Positions 1 to 11,152 are shown, counted from the stretch's first letter. The stretch: 64,000 nucleotides of DNA from Calycina herbarum (GCA_001414485.1 LLEY01000127.1:113295-177294), one strand, 5' to 3'. A program made the numbers and translations. The notes: generated by a model from the letters alone, not told the origin.

Positions 1-596
1 CGAACACATAGGAAATTCTGCTGTTGAAGAAGCTGTATAGAAGGTCAACGTTGGGCTGATAAGCCATTTTCTGCATGGTAACTGCCTCGCATTCCTCCCG
101 CGGCGCGGACCGCGTGGTCAAAAAAATACCTTATGTTGGGGACTCAAGGACAATATCAACAGGCTACAGCTACAGTGCCTTCCCTCACAGGTTAAAATGC
201 GCCCTCAAGGCTCCTTCCTGAGCCTCAGCCAAGGCGACCTGAAGACGAATTTAGTACAGCGTATTCGCTTGATAACATCTCACTTTCAGCCCTTCGTGCA
301 GGTACAATAGCACTGCATCTCCTATCCCTTTCGCATTGCATCCCGCAAACCGATGCTTGGAATATTTCTCCCCGCGAAGAATGACGTTTCCTAATCTCGA
401 TTCCACGTATTAACCTATCGTTCCTTCCCGTCTTGTCCGAATACCGACCTCAAGCTGAACTCTTTACCTACAAAACGTTTCCTTTCTTCGGACAACGACA
501 TTGATACTTATTAACCAACACATTCGTTAAAATCCTCAAACCTTGACCGTCGCAACCACTCAACAATTAGCACCAATCTCAGGAGAGGACTTCAAA
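1..596. other. Intergenic / 5' region of the sterol reductase gene
   Basis: No coding region is convincing here. The last 200 bases are pyrimidine-rich, as is usual for leaders of filamentous fungal genes, and probably hold the promoter and 5' UTR of the sterol reductase that starts at 597. An in-frame TTG at 543 extends that reading frame upstream, but the ATG at 597 sits in a good context (CAAAATGG) and is preferred. Confidence 0.5.
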
Positions 597-2515
597 ATGG
601 AGTCTCTCATCCTCCCTTCCCCAGTCGACGTCCTCCACCACGCCTCTCCAGTCCCCGAAAAGGTCAACGACTCGACCACAAAACGCAAACGTCTCTCTTC
701 CATTTCATCAACTCGCGACTCTTCTATTAATTGGGGAAGAAGTCATCACCACGGCTCATGGATTCATTCTCTGGGTTGCTTGGGGGTGATGCTCCTTTCA
801 CCCCTCCTTGTGATATTTTACTTCATCACCCTCACCTCCTTCCAAGGATCCCTCTCATTATCCACCAAACTTCTTCTCGATATTGGACCCCTCTCTTTCT
901 TCCGTCTCTATTTTCCTCAAGCCTCGCTCAAAGCTTCAATTGGTTATGTGGCATGGTTGTTCTTCCAAGCTGCGCTGTACCTGGGATTACCTGGTCGAAT
1001 CAGCACTGGCCAACTTACTCCCGCCGGGAATTTATTAAAGTATAAAACGAACGGCTTGTCTGCTTGGATCGTTACTCATGCTCTATTCTTCGGACTATCC
1101 TGGTATGGGGTATTGGATCCAGCGATTTTGGCGAGGAATTGGGAAGGATTGTTGGTTGCTGCCAATGTGTGGGGGTTTCTGTTGACGGGTATTGCCTTCA
1201 TGAAAGCAAACTTGAGTCCTACTCATGAGCAGGATAGGAAATTCAGTGGTAAGTTGGGATGTGTTGAGAGAGGGAATGAGAGAGCGGATGGTTGTGCCAT
1301 GAGCGGATTCAAGCTAACTTGTGAAATAGGGTCCATGTTGTATGACATGTACATGGGCATTGAGTTGAATCCGAGAATTGGCGATTATTTCGATTTCAAA
1401 CTCTTTACGAATGGGAGACCTGGAATTGTTGCTTGGACTCTCATGTATGTTACTGGAGTTTTCATAGTTCTCCTTTCCTCCAGAGCCTTGGTCTGTGGTG
1501 CTTCACCCAGTCGACATGCCCTCTTTTCCTATCTCTTTTACTCTCTCCTTTTTGGAATACACCTCGGAATCTTTCTTATCCTACGGAATTTTGGACAACC
1601 TGGTACCTCCGTTTACCGGGATATGAACGCTTCCAACCGCGTTTTCAAATATGGGTTGAAAATGAGACGTCACGTTTTTTGTCCCCCTTTCATTGTCTCA
1701 AGAAAGTCGAACCAGAATCTGGCAGCTTAAAAAACCCATTCTCACACTCCCAAGATTCCACGTTCCAGAAAATTTCTATTTCCATGTCCAAATAGACATT
1801 TGAGCAAAATTCAAACAATTACTGACATACTCCCAGCGACTTCTCCTTCATCGCCCACCAATACCAAACTTACGGCCATATCACAAACTCGATCCTCATT
1901 TCCACCCTCCTCCACACCATCTACGTCGTCGACTTCTTCATCAACGAAGACTGGTACCTCCGCACCATCGACATCTGCCACGACCACTTCGGCTTTTACC
2001 TCGCCTGGGGCTCCTCGGTCTGGCTCCCCTTCATGTACACCCTGCAAACGCAATATCTCTCCCGGAACCCGCATTCTCTCTCCACCCCCCTCGCTATTTT
2101 CATCACAGTCCTTGGACTTTCGGGGTATGTCCTCTTTCGGGCGGTAAATCATCAAAAAGATCTTGCGAGACGAACGAAAGGGGAGTGTATGATTTGGGGG
2201 AAGAAAGCGAAGGTGCTGAGGGTTGGGTATAAAACTGGAGATGGGGAGACGCATGGGAGTCTACTGCTTGTTAGTGGGTTCTGGGGGTGGGCTAGGCATG
2301 TGAATTATGCGGGGGATTTGGTGCTTAGTTTTGCTATGTGTGCCGCTGCTTCTGCGGGAGGGGATTTGTTGCCCTGGACCTATTTTGCTTTTATGGGAGT
2401 GCTGCTTGTGCATCGGTGTTGGAGGGATGAGGAGAGGTGTAGGGTTAAATATGGGGAGGGCTGGCGGACGTATTGTGGGGAGGTTAGGTGGGTTATATTT
2501 CCGGGGGTTTATTGA
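597..2515 (+). CDS. Delta(7)-sterol reductase (7-dehydrocholesterol reductase type)
   Basis: Predicted exons are 597-1248, 1330-1444 and 1837-2515, giving 481 aa, close to human DHCR7 (475 aa). It is a polytopic ER membrane enzyme of the ERG4/ERG24 sterol reductase family, which reduces sterol double bonds with NADPH. Family hallmarks seen are MYMGIELNPRIGDYFDFK, NGRPGIVAWTL, DWYLRTIDICHDHFG, VSGFWGWARHVNYAGD and the C-terminal HRCWRDEERCRVKYG...FPGVY. They match DHCR7 better than the delta-14 or delta-24(28) reductases. The first intron (81 nt) is in frame and stop-free. The second is unusually long (392 nt), with a perfect ACTGAC branch site at 1821-1826. Splicing it restores WTLIDFSFIAHQYQ, continuous with the family. 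Substrate specificity for the delta-7 bond is inferred from family resemblance. I see no gene partner nearby. Confidence 0.9.
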
Positions 2516-4142
2516 GAGTGTTTGGTGGTGAGGGGTTGGATGCAGGGGGATCTAGTTTGCAGTGTTTAGATCCTGGAGTTTTGATGGATGTTTCGGGCTT
2601 GCACCTTTTTCTTTTATACCTAGAGGTTAGATGGGTAGAGTGGGGGGTTTTACATTATAGAATAGGGGTATGATAGGTGAATAGATTGGTAATGACTTGA
2701 ACGGATAACATTTGGGAATTTCTTTTCTGTCTCTTCCTTTTCCCCCCTTCTTTTTTTTTTTTTTGCCATGGATCATGAATGTAGCAAGTTTAGATGGGTA
2801 TGGTTGCGTTATACCGGCCCTAGAGAGAAAGTAATTTATCCTTACTTGAGATGGGAGGTAGATAATTGGGACCTAAGGCAGATTCAGTGATAGAAGGGAT
2901 ACTTCTTTACAAAGTGCTTTCTGGTTCTGGGGGATATTGAGCAGGGATTCGGGGCTATGATTGCTGGTGAGTGATAATGAGTGCATATTTTGAAGTAGCG
3001 GAATTGGTGTTCTTTGTTGTACAGAGGGTTAACTTCAAGCTTGAATTAAGTTGGATACTATTAAGAGAGCTAGACTTTCAAATTTCCTCTTAGTACACCC
3101 GCTGTTGTATAAATTACGCGAAAGGAGTTGGAAGAATCGGGAAACTTGATTTCTTCATTATTTGGGAATGCTTTAAGTTGTCTAAAAGTTTTCTGGGAAG
3201 TGGGTGTACGTGGGAGTCTTACTTGATCTTGTAACTACTGAAAAGTTGTAAAGGAGTAAGTAAGGTGTAAGAGATTTTGGAATTTTTACTGTTGTGGAAT
3301 TTGAGTGGTTGATTGGGGGATGTTGCGGTACTATGTAAATTGTTACTAGGTATTTAGGGCGAGTGGCCTTCGACTAAATACAGTATAGCGCAACGCAAAC
3401 ATATTTAAACTAGCTAAATCGGCTGGGTCACTATTAATTAAACCGCTCTGCCTCGATTCATATTCTATTTGTATTTTTATGACCATGTTGTGCTAAGATA
3501 TGCTTACTTCAAAAGTTGATAGGGTCGCTAATTCAACCGGGTGGGAAGTAGGCCTGTTTATGGAATTGATAAATAATATTTATTTCTATTAATTGGTACT
3601 TAGATATTTGCTACCTGTAGTATTTAGAAAATAGTTGTAGATATTTATGAGTAGTTTAATAAGAGAGAGAAACAACTAGACAGCTATTTTCCAGCGCACT
3701 TTGAAGTACTTTCTGCTCCTGAAATTTATGAATATATTCGTAGGGCTTGTATTCGTATGAATTAGCGATTATTGATGAATACCCGCCAGATACATATTCC
3801 CTGGTCAGAACTAGTCAGGAGCTACGTAAATATTAGTGCTATTGGTAGGTCATCTACAGACAGCCATCCTCGGCTAACCTGCCCTGCGAAGAAAAATCCC
3901 TATTGGTAGGTTACCTAACGATAGTCGACGATAATCAATCGGCTATTGGTAAGTTTGCTAACAATAGCCAACGAAAGAAGTTCTTACTAATTCGAACTTC
4001 TGCCTCACATCGTCCACCTCAGCTCTCCATCTCCCTGACCTTGTTCCTCATACTCCCAAACAATCTGCGAACTTCTTCGCAAACAAGTTCTAATAATCGA
4101 TCACCACCTTTTCGTGCGCGCGCTCCAAACCATTTCTCTATC
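2516..4142. other. Intergenic, moderately AT-rich, no gene seen
   Basis: This holds the 3' UTR of the sterol reductase, a T-rich run near 2750-2764 and a mildly AT-rich stretch (about 3360-3830) with no reading frame of note. Around 3839-3967 there are three related 25-bp imperfect palindromes, listed separately. Confidence 0.5.
3839..3967. repeat. Three spaced copies of a 25-bp imperfect palindrome
   Basis: Copies lie at 3839-3863, 3900-3924 and 3943-3967. Each begins CTATTGGTA; the second and third end ACGATAG and ACAATAG. In the second copy the arms pair over 11 positions with one mismatch and one G-T around a 3-nt loop. The third pairs over its outer nine positions with one mismatch, and the first is degenerate. 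They could be remnants of a small mobile hairpin or a regulatory repeat. Function is unknown. Confidence 0.55.
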
Positions 4143-4810
4143 ATGGATTCTGGCTCCTTGTCAACGGTACGGTACGCGCGACCCGATCACGATCCAAATT
4201 CTCATTCTGCTGCCAGCTCTCCGCACACTCTCGATGAATCGGTACATCCGCAGGTCAGTTCATGGCTTGAGGAGCCATCCACAAGCCACCTTGTACACCC
4301 CAATACTTGCCCCGAACCCCTCTCGATACTGTTGAAATTCGCGACCTATCGCCCTCTTCAGCAAATACAACATCCACCTCCAGTGACGAAAGCACCGGCG
4401 AAAACACAAGCAGAAACAGAATCATCGCTAAAAAGGAAAGACTCGAGGAAGCAGGAATCGCTTCGCCTCTAGATGGTGGTAAACTCTCCGAAAAATATCC
4501 AGATTTCCGAAACCATGTAGTGAAGATATTCAATTCAATCCCTGAGTACGATGAAGACCTCTTATCACCCGTAAAAGCAGAGACTGGGCATAGAGCTGCT
4601 AGAAACAAAATATCTCCCCATCTCAGCCAATCCGTCCTCAAGGACGACTTTCACCTGCAGTATGAGGCCTCTGACGAGCAATGGGCCCAATACAAACACC
4701 AACCGGGCCTAGTCAAAACTACTAAGTTCACTGATGCCGCTGTCTCGTTGGCGCTGGCGACCGCCCTGGTCAAGACTCGTCGCAATCGAATCATCAATCT
4801 CCCGAAATAA
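4143..4810 (+). CDS. Hypothetical protein, uncertain gene model
   Basis: I do not recognise this protein. The clear open part is 4307-4810 (167 codons from ATG 4307, stop 4808-4810): an acidic Ser/Thr-rich N-terminus, then a stretch with KYPDFRNHVVKIFNSIPEYDEDLL and a basic end (ALVKTRRNRIINLPK). An ATG at 4143 opens another frame (MDSGSLSTVRYARPDHD...). It could be joined to the main frame by an intron ending at AG 4284-4285 (donors GTACGG at 4167 or GTACGC at 4173 keep the phase), but none of these introns has a good branch site. The start is therefore open. Codon use and composition look like a normal gene of the GC-balanced segment. Homology searching with 4307-4810 would decide. Confidence 0.35.
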
Positions 4811-6030
4811 TTGCGAGAACGGACGAGCGGGTGAGGGTGGTAGGGGCGGAGAATTGATCACCGGGTGGGTCGGAATTTGTGCAGAAGATTTGGTGGTGGA
4901 GGGGCCAGAAGCGCTATACCGGTCGTTATCATCTTCATTTTAATACTAAGGAAGGGGGAAATGCGAACATGGCCTTTGCCTCGCGACCACCATCTGGGCG
5001 TCGGACAGAAGAAATCTTTGGTGGTAGTGGAGCTATTTCAGTTGCATCAGTATCAACATGATAAAAAGCGAAAATGACTTACTATAGTATTCACACCGAC
5101 TCAAATTATCATTTACCTTACAACTGCAACAAGCTCCACTAAGCCATTGGCGCAACATCCACACTTTGGATCTTGGACGTAGCCTCGTTTGTATGCCTCC
5201 ATTGCCTGAACATTGCGCGTGCTGCTATTGTAAGTATTGGTGATTTTCTTTCCAACTTTAATCTCAAGAGGACGAATCTCAGGAAGCTTCCGGATCAGTA
5301 CCAGAGGACTCGGAATATTCATGTTGTCAGAGAGAGAAACGACAACTGCTGAAAAGTAAAGCTGGGCTGCGGTCTCGAGGTGTGGTGCTGGTGGTGCGGG
5401 GATTGTGGTATGTTATTGGTCCAACCTCCAGCTGTCAACATGGTGCATGGAGATTGAAAGTCTCGTGACCTAACGTGTCCACGACGAAGTGACATCGTCC
5501 CAATGGCTACGAATGTAATGCAAAGAGAAGTAAATTAGTATACAGATATCCCAAAGTGATAGAAAGCTCTCTTCCCCCCTAACTTGCTTTATCCTTAAGT
5601 GAACGGTCTAAGGAGGCGCTTCGAAATTTTCTAAGTATCGAGTCATATAGGGAGTAGGACAGCTGATAAAAAAAAGGCATATTGAAGAAAAGAGTCTGTG
5701 GAGATTTTAGTTTACCTATTCTTTAGAAGGATTAATAGATTTGGGTGAGTGACCAAAAAGCTCAGCACCAAGCGGCTTGCAAACAGATGATTGGTCCGTT
5801 AAACAAGGTTGTTTTATTGGTGGAGAAACAACTCATCCAGCTGAACTGCTGCCTTTGGCAGGGAGAATCATCATCCAGCCTTGTCACCATATCTACAAGA
5901 AAGAACGAAAGCTACCTCAAACTTGTAGTGATTGCATTTTTTCACATCTTCATTAGCTAATTTCAAAATATCCTGAACCGGGTGATATCCCTAGGGGCTG
6001 GGGTGGTTCGGCTGGCTGCCATCTTCCGAT
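4811..6030. other. Intergenic upstream of the NACHT gene
   Basis: This holds a possible small minus-strand exon (5113-5322, listed separately) and otherwise no convincing coding sequence. Composition is normal and not RIP-like. The last few hundred bases should carry the promoter of the NACHT gene starting at 6031. Confidence 0.4.
5113..5322 (-). CDS. Possible small Cys-containing protein exon
   Basis: A 69-codon open stretch with a true ATG at 5322-5320 encodes MNIPSPLVLIRKLPEIRPLE, then NSSTRNVQAMEAYKRGYVQDPKCGCC. The style resembles small fungal proteins with CGCC followed by further Cys motifs, but I cannot see the expected downstream cysteine part. It may lie past an intron opening near the 3' end (GTAAGG around 5115), or the gene may be truncated. 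No function can be given. Confidence 0.25.
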   Translation of the reverse strand: MNIPSPLVLIRKLPEIRPLEIKVGKKITNTYNSSTRNVQAMEAYKRGYVQDPKCGCCANGLVELVAVVR

Positions 6031-9000
6031 ATGACGGGCGCACAAGAGACGTATGTATTTATCACTCAAATTTCCACAAAGCGGTATTTTAATTCATCAT
6101 CGATAGTAGAGATCTATGGCAAGCCGCCTTGAATACTCTGGATGAAGATGCGAAGCAACGTTTGACAGCTTTTAATATATCCAAGCTGGAGGTTCTGAAC
6201 GACATTTTGGAAGCTGCGAAATCCAAGAAGGCTGAAGCATTGGAAGGACGATGGAAGTTTACCCACAATGGACAAACCTACATTGTTCGAGATTATTTGG
6301 AAAAGATCATCGTCTGGGTGGAAAAGTTCAAAATTGTGGGGGACCAAGCAATTCAGTATGACCCTGCCCATGCTGCATTGCCATGGGCCTGCGTTCGTTT
6401 CTTCCTCCAAGCTGCCGTCGATAGTGTAAAGACTTTCGGCATGATGATGGAGAATGTTGGGCATATTTCCAACATTATTGCTCGGTCGGCGATACTCGAG
6501 GACCTTTATCTCGGCAAAAATTTGAAGATTTCAGATCTGTTGGAGAACACACTTACACGCCTCTACGCCAAAATTCTGGGTTATTTGGCAAAGGCAACAA
6601 AGTATTACTCCTCCAGAACGATCAAGAATGTTGCCAAAAGCGTCTTTGCAGATTCTTCCGCAACTCAACCCATTTCAAGCCAGGTTGATCTTGAACAAAA
6701 CGAGATTGACCGTTGTGTGGCTTTGGCAGACGCGGAGTTGCAAGAGCTTTCTGACACCGAGTTCGATCGAACTCAGTCTCACCAACATGGGTCTCTGAAG
6801 AAGCTATTTCAAGAGTTGCAAGATCCCATTGTCCGGATAAGCTCAGATATGTCCCAAATGCTTAAACTTGTTAAAGAAGCTGATCGGATACATCTCCTAA
6901 AGTCTATCTCAACAATTCCCTATCCTTCTCATCACAAAACCATATCGAGAAGCCGTTTGACTGGCTCTGGAAGTTGGCTCTTACAGCATCCCGCCTTCAT
7001 AGACTGGCGTACAAGCAGTTCATCAACAATTCTTTGGTTACATGGGATGCCCGGTTGTGGAAAAACGAAGCTCTGTTCGATCGTTATTGATGAGATGAAA
7101 CTCGCAAACTCGAAAGAGGGCTCTGTTGAGCACATTGCTTTCTTTTACTGCGCTCGTGATCCGCGTGAACCCCTCCGTGGTCAAAGTTGTGCTGTCATGC
7201 AAAGCATTTTAAGACAAGTCGTTTCCATGTCGCCAGATACGTCCATACCATTACCTGCCAAGCAGGCATATGATGAAATCCAGAACGAAGGATTCGGTGA
7301 ACGAGAATGGACAAAGGAGGAATGTGTAGAGACACTGATCCAAATCATGGAAATTTGTCCTTCAGTGACCATTGTTATCGATGCATTGGACGAGTGTTGT
7401 GAAGATGAGCGAGCCTCACTTCTTCTGGATCTTAAATATTTGCGAGACAGATCTGCAAATCTCATCAAGATCTTCATCTCAAGTCGAGACGACGTAGATG
7501 TCTTTTCCTGTCTGGCTGATACATCGGATATTCGAATACATGCTGGTGATAATTCGGAAGATATTGGTCGATTCGTAAGCGAGAGGGTTGGATCCCTGAT
7601 GGATTCGAGAAACAGCCGGTACGGTCCTGGAACACCTGGTCTCCAAAAAGAGATCGAGTCAGTCTTGCGTAATGGTGCACAAGGGATGTATGTATAACAG
7701 TGCAAATTACTATCTTAATAGAAGCTGACTTCTGCAAGGTTTCGTTGGGTAGATCTCCAACTTGAGACACTGAAGCGTGGAAAACTGGACGAGGACCTTA
7801 GAGATCAATTAGGAAGTCTCCCACACACCCTTGAAGAATCCTATGGGAAAATATACACCACCATCGTTGATTACGGACCTCACGCAAAGGCACTAGCAGA
7901 TACTCTCTTCCAATGGCTACTTTATGGAAAGAAAATGATCCAGACCGGGGAACTTGCCGCTTTCATCTCTCTTGTTACCGGAGCATCGAAAGTGCCGCTT
8001 AGACCACAAAACATGTTAGATATATGTTCAAATTTGGTTGAGATCGATCCATCAGAGAATGTTTTCCGTTTCGTCCACTTATCGGTCAGGGAATTTTTTG
8101 AAAACTACCAGAAACATGGCATGACAACGTTCACAAGATCAATAGGCAATGCCTCCCTTGCGAACTGTGGTCTCCTATATATTTGTTTTACACTCTCTCC
8201 AGAACGTGTATTGAACCAGATGCCTGAAATTCCAGTGAAAACCGATATTTCATCGGAGTTGGCATCTCAGAAAGCTGTAAGACAATACGTCGATAACTAC
8301 TGGCTTGAACATGCTAAGCTGGCTGGTAAAGACCGATGTAAGGCACCTTTCCAACCGCTCTTTCAGTTCTTCTTTCGTAAACCTTCCGGTGCAGACTCAA
8401 TACACGAAATCTGGTGTCGCTCTACTTCTTTCCCGGCAACTATAACTCACTCCCATGAGAACCAAAGCGAATCTGGACTGCATCTGGAAAAGAGGTGGGC
8501 AGCTATTCGTAAACCTGCCCACCATATTTGGATCGCTTGTGCGTTTGACTTGGATGAACTTGTGGATCCTTGCTTCTGCGATGAGCCTTTGGACATTGAA
8601 ATGAAGACGGGCGTCCATCTCACACCATTACTTGAAGCTGCCAGACTTGGAAGTGTGAGCGTCTTCCTCCGTTTGATGGAGAGAGGGGCTTATACTCAGG
8701 CTTCGACACCTCGGCATAATAAGCGAGCAATAGACTTTGCAGTGGAAAACGGCCACGGAAGGATAATTAAGCAGATTGCTAGGTTTGAGCATGTTGACAA
8801 GAATCTACTCGAGCTGATCGACAACCCACTAGAACCCTCTGCTCTAGATGATTACCGAACACGATTGCTAAAAGACAATCGAAACAACGGAACAGGCTAT
8901 CTCGATGATGACACTTATATATATGAAGCACCGTCTAGCCACGTCGATTTCCTCTCACACCACTGGGAAGATCAAGATATCTTGGCAACCTGGAAATACA

Positions 9001-9721
9001 CCATTTCGAATAGAAAAGTTTATTCCACATATGCTCGCCTTGAAAATATGTGCTGGAGAACTTGGGCAAAATCAATGAACAACATACAAACTTTGTCTCC
9101 AGTAGAAATTAATTGGTAAATATGGGGTTCTCGTGCATGAACTTTGTTTTAACTTCTACTAGGCTCAAAGACTGTGATGTTACTTGGTTATACGGCCCTC
9201 TCAAATCTGGTAGTTTCGATCTGTTTCAGAGTCAAACAGGAACAAATGCTACCAAGATACATGAGCCCAAGAACCACGTGACCAATAAGAAGTCAATCCT
9301 CAAAACCGGCGGAAGCACAATGTGTGCAAGATTCAACGCCTTACTTGTTCCTTTCGATCGGGCGGCGGATTTACAAGCACGATATCCTTCCTTGGACCAG
9401 AAGTACATAGATACGCTCTCAAAGAAGCTTCCACCTTCATCGGCCACCGCTTCAATTGATGGCTGGTCAAGACATGTACAGTTCAATGAACAGGTTCGGC
9501 AGTGTATCGCGGTTGTTGACCCCGAATACGAGGAAGACAGCAATGATGAAACTTCAGGTATTATTCTTTTTGGAGGGGGAAAGAAAAAGAATAATAAGAA
9601 TATTGCGTTACTTCCAGACACCTCTCTAAAGTATGCGAAGGATATAGAAGTACCACAGGCATACTCCCCTTCTCCTTCTTTTTTTCCTCTACTAGATGAT
9701 GACAATGATCCTTTTCCTTAG
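6031..9721 (+). CDS. NACHT-domain NLR/STAND protein fused to a Reg1/Hex2-like PP1-regulator module
   Basis: Predicted exons are 6031-6050, 6110-7687, 7739-9115 and 9163-9721 (1177 aa, in phase throughout). The first exon is 20 nt; its acceptor could also be AG 6105-6106, adding one residue. The N-terminus (DLWQAALNTLDEDAKQRL) fits the helical domain found before fungal NACHT NTPases. The P-loop GMPGCGKT is at about residues 319-326 and Walker B VIDALDE at about 429-435. A winged-helix/linker region (FRWVDLQLETL...VHLSVREFF) follows, then a degenerate ankyrin-like stretch at about 825-900. From about residue 919 the protein changes to a module like fungal Reg1/Hex2 PP1 regulators: GYLDDDTYIYEAPSSHVDFL, a DUF1752-type part (ARLENMCWRTWAKS...LKDCDVTWLYGPL), then RHVQFNEQVRQCIAV at 1095-1109, holding an R-x-V-x-F PP1-docking motif. 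The join lies inside one open exon. The 47-nt intron restores INW-LKDC. A role as a cytoplasmic sensor is inferred. Confidence 0.85.
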
Positions 9722-9785
9722 CCGCATTAAACAAATAGTCTTAGACCAAAGCAATAATCAGAACAACTTGAAGCATTACAAATCT

Positions 9786-10342
9786 TTAGTGTTGTAAATT
9801 AATCCACCCCGAGTCGCTTAGCTCAGTGACATCATCTGTGAAAGACTCATTTCTCCTTTTGAAGTAAAAATGATACCCATCGTAACCACGAATGCGTTGT
9901 TGGGTTGTGTGTTTGTTCACCCACGGTGTCTTTGGATGTCGGGTCTCGCTCACGAGATCGAAGTGTTCTCTGATCATATCTTTTTCCACTTTGAACTTAC
10001 TCCAAAGTGGTAGAATTATACGCCCTGCTACCAAGTCTTTGATAGCCGCACAGTTCTCCGCGTCGCTCTCATATTGTTCTCTGCGTCGTTCGAGTTTTGT
10101 TTTGAGGGATTCTGGATGTTTAATGAGTGATTCCCAATGGAACTTGACCCCTTTCCTGCCCAGAATTGTAGCACACAGGGTCTTCACTTCCTTCTCGACA
10201 GCCAAATACTGGAGCCGTTCATTCTCGAACTTCGCGACGAATTCGGACAAACAGTCTTTTCAGGCTTGTCGGCGGACTGCAGAACCAGTAACGGAATAGA
10301 AATGGGTGTATGCCAAACAAAAGACAAATACTTACCAGCCAT
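9786..10342 (-). pseudogene. Truncated RelA/SpoT-like (RSH) nucleotidyltransferase gene
   Basis: Predicted exons on the minus strand are 10342-10336 (ATGGCTG, 7 nt) and 10255-9786; an 80-nt GTAAG...AG intron joins them to give MADCLSEFVAKF... (158 aa). The body matches the RelA/SpoT synthetase fold: SLIKHPESLKTKLERR (substrate-loop region), IKDLVAGRIILPLWSKFKVE (the conserved D-x-x-G-x-R strand) and RGYDGYHFYFKRRN. The family then needs an E-x-Q-V-(R/M)-T region and a following WA-E-H-type helix. These are missing: the frame ends SGWINLQH just before that point, 64 bp from the stop of the convergent NACHT gene. The usual R of the R-x-K motif reads L (SLIK). I therefore treat it as C-terminally truncated and probably inactive, though a short active variant is possible. 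RelA/SpoT-like domains are, as I recall, among those found joined to fungal NLRs. Confidence 0.6.
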
Positions 10343-10696
10343 ATTAGACCCCTCCAGCCTTCTCAATGAAGCCTATGGATCTAGGCCTACTAAATAAACT
10401 ATATGAAGTACACCTTTGAGTTCACCATTTGTTTCTTATATTTATTAGATAATTCATTTTATATAGTATAATTAGTATAACTTTATAAAATGTTTTATAA
10501 AATTTATATAAAATAGTTTAGCTAGGATTAATAATTATCTAGGTTACGTATAAGCTTAAACTAGTAGTTCTTATTTCTCCTCTAAGTATTAACTAACCTA
10601 TAACTTAACTATTACGTCTATCTTTATACTCTCTCTCTTAAACTATTAGTATAGTCTTCTTTATTAAGTAACGTGGTTTATCACCGAGTGGCGTAT

Positions 10697-11152
10697 TATA
10701 ACGAAACTCAAACGAACTAAACAAAGATGACTAAGTCTCGAAGGTTAGTATACAGGTAAGAAGTACAGATGCGCTGGATTGTTCACTTAGAAGTGAACTC
10801 GTTACTTGTATCAAAGATGTTAAATAAGATAATAAGATTAATAACTAAAGTTGAGTACGAAGCTCCTATCTAATAGCAGACGTGCTAGTCTTATATAGAA
10901 CCTTCGTTTATGTTAGAGTCCTGCTTAGTAGGAGTCCCGAAGATAGAGTCCGACTCTATTTTCAAGGCTCCTTAAAACTGGACTCTATCACCTGACTGTT
11001 CTTAACTAAGTCACGTAATATAACTGTAATAAGATCCCTAGGATTATATGTCTAATTAATCCTTTCTGACTTTTAGGGTTATAATAGTATTTGTTCTATT
11101 AGAGCGCTGCCTAGACTTTATTTATTCACGTACTAGCACGTGATTCGTAATA
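10697..11152 (-). repeat. Gypsy left (3') LTR, 456 bp
   Basis: This aligns end to end with 23814-24269. Most differences are C/T or G/A. The outer edge abuts the target duplication CGTAT. Confidence 0.9.

Noticed and set aside
1433..1795. Open frame inside the sterol reductase intron
   Set aside because: It has no family features and is removed by an intron that restores the DHCR7 sequence exactly.
1811..2254. Minus-strand open frame of 147 codons
   Set aside because: Antisense shadow of the sterol reductase third exon.
5745..5960. Short open frame upstream of the NACHT gene
   Set aside because: It begins at a non-ATG codon and has no recognisable features.
9807..9830. TAGCTCAGTGACATC, resembling a tRNA D-arm
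   Set aside because: No acceptor, anticodon or T-arm can be folded around it, and it lies inside the RSH-like coding sequence.
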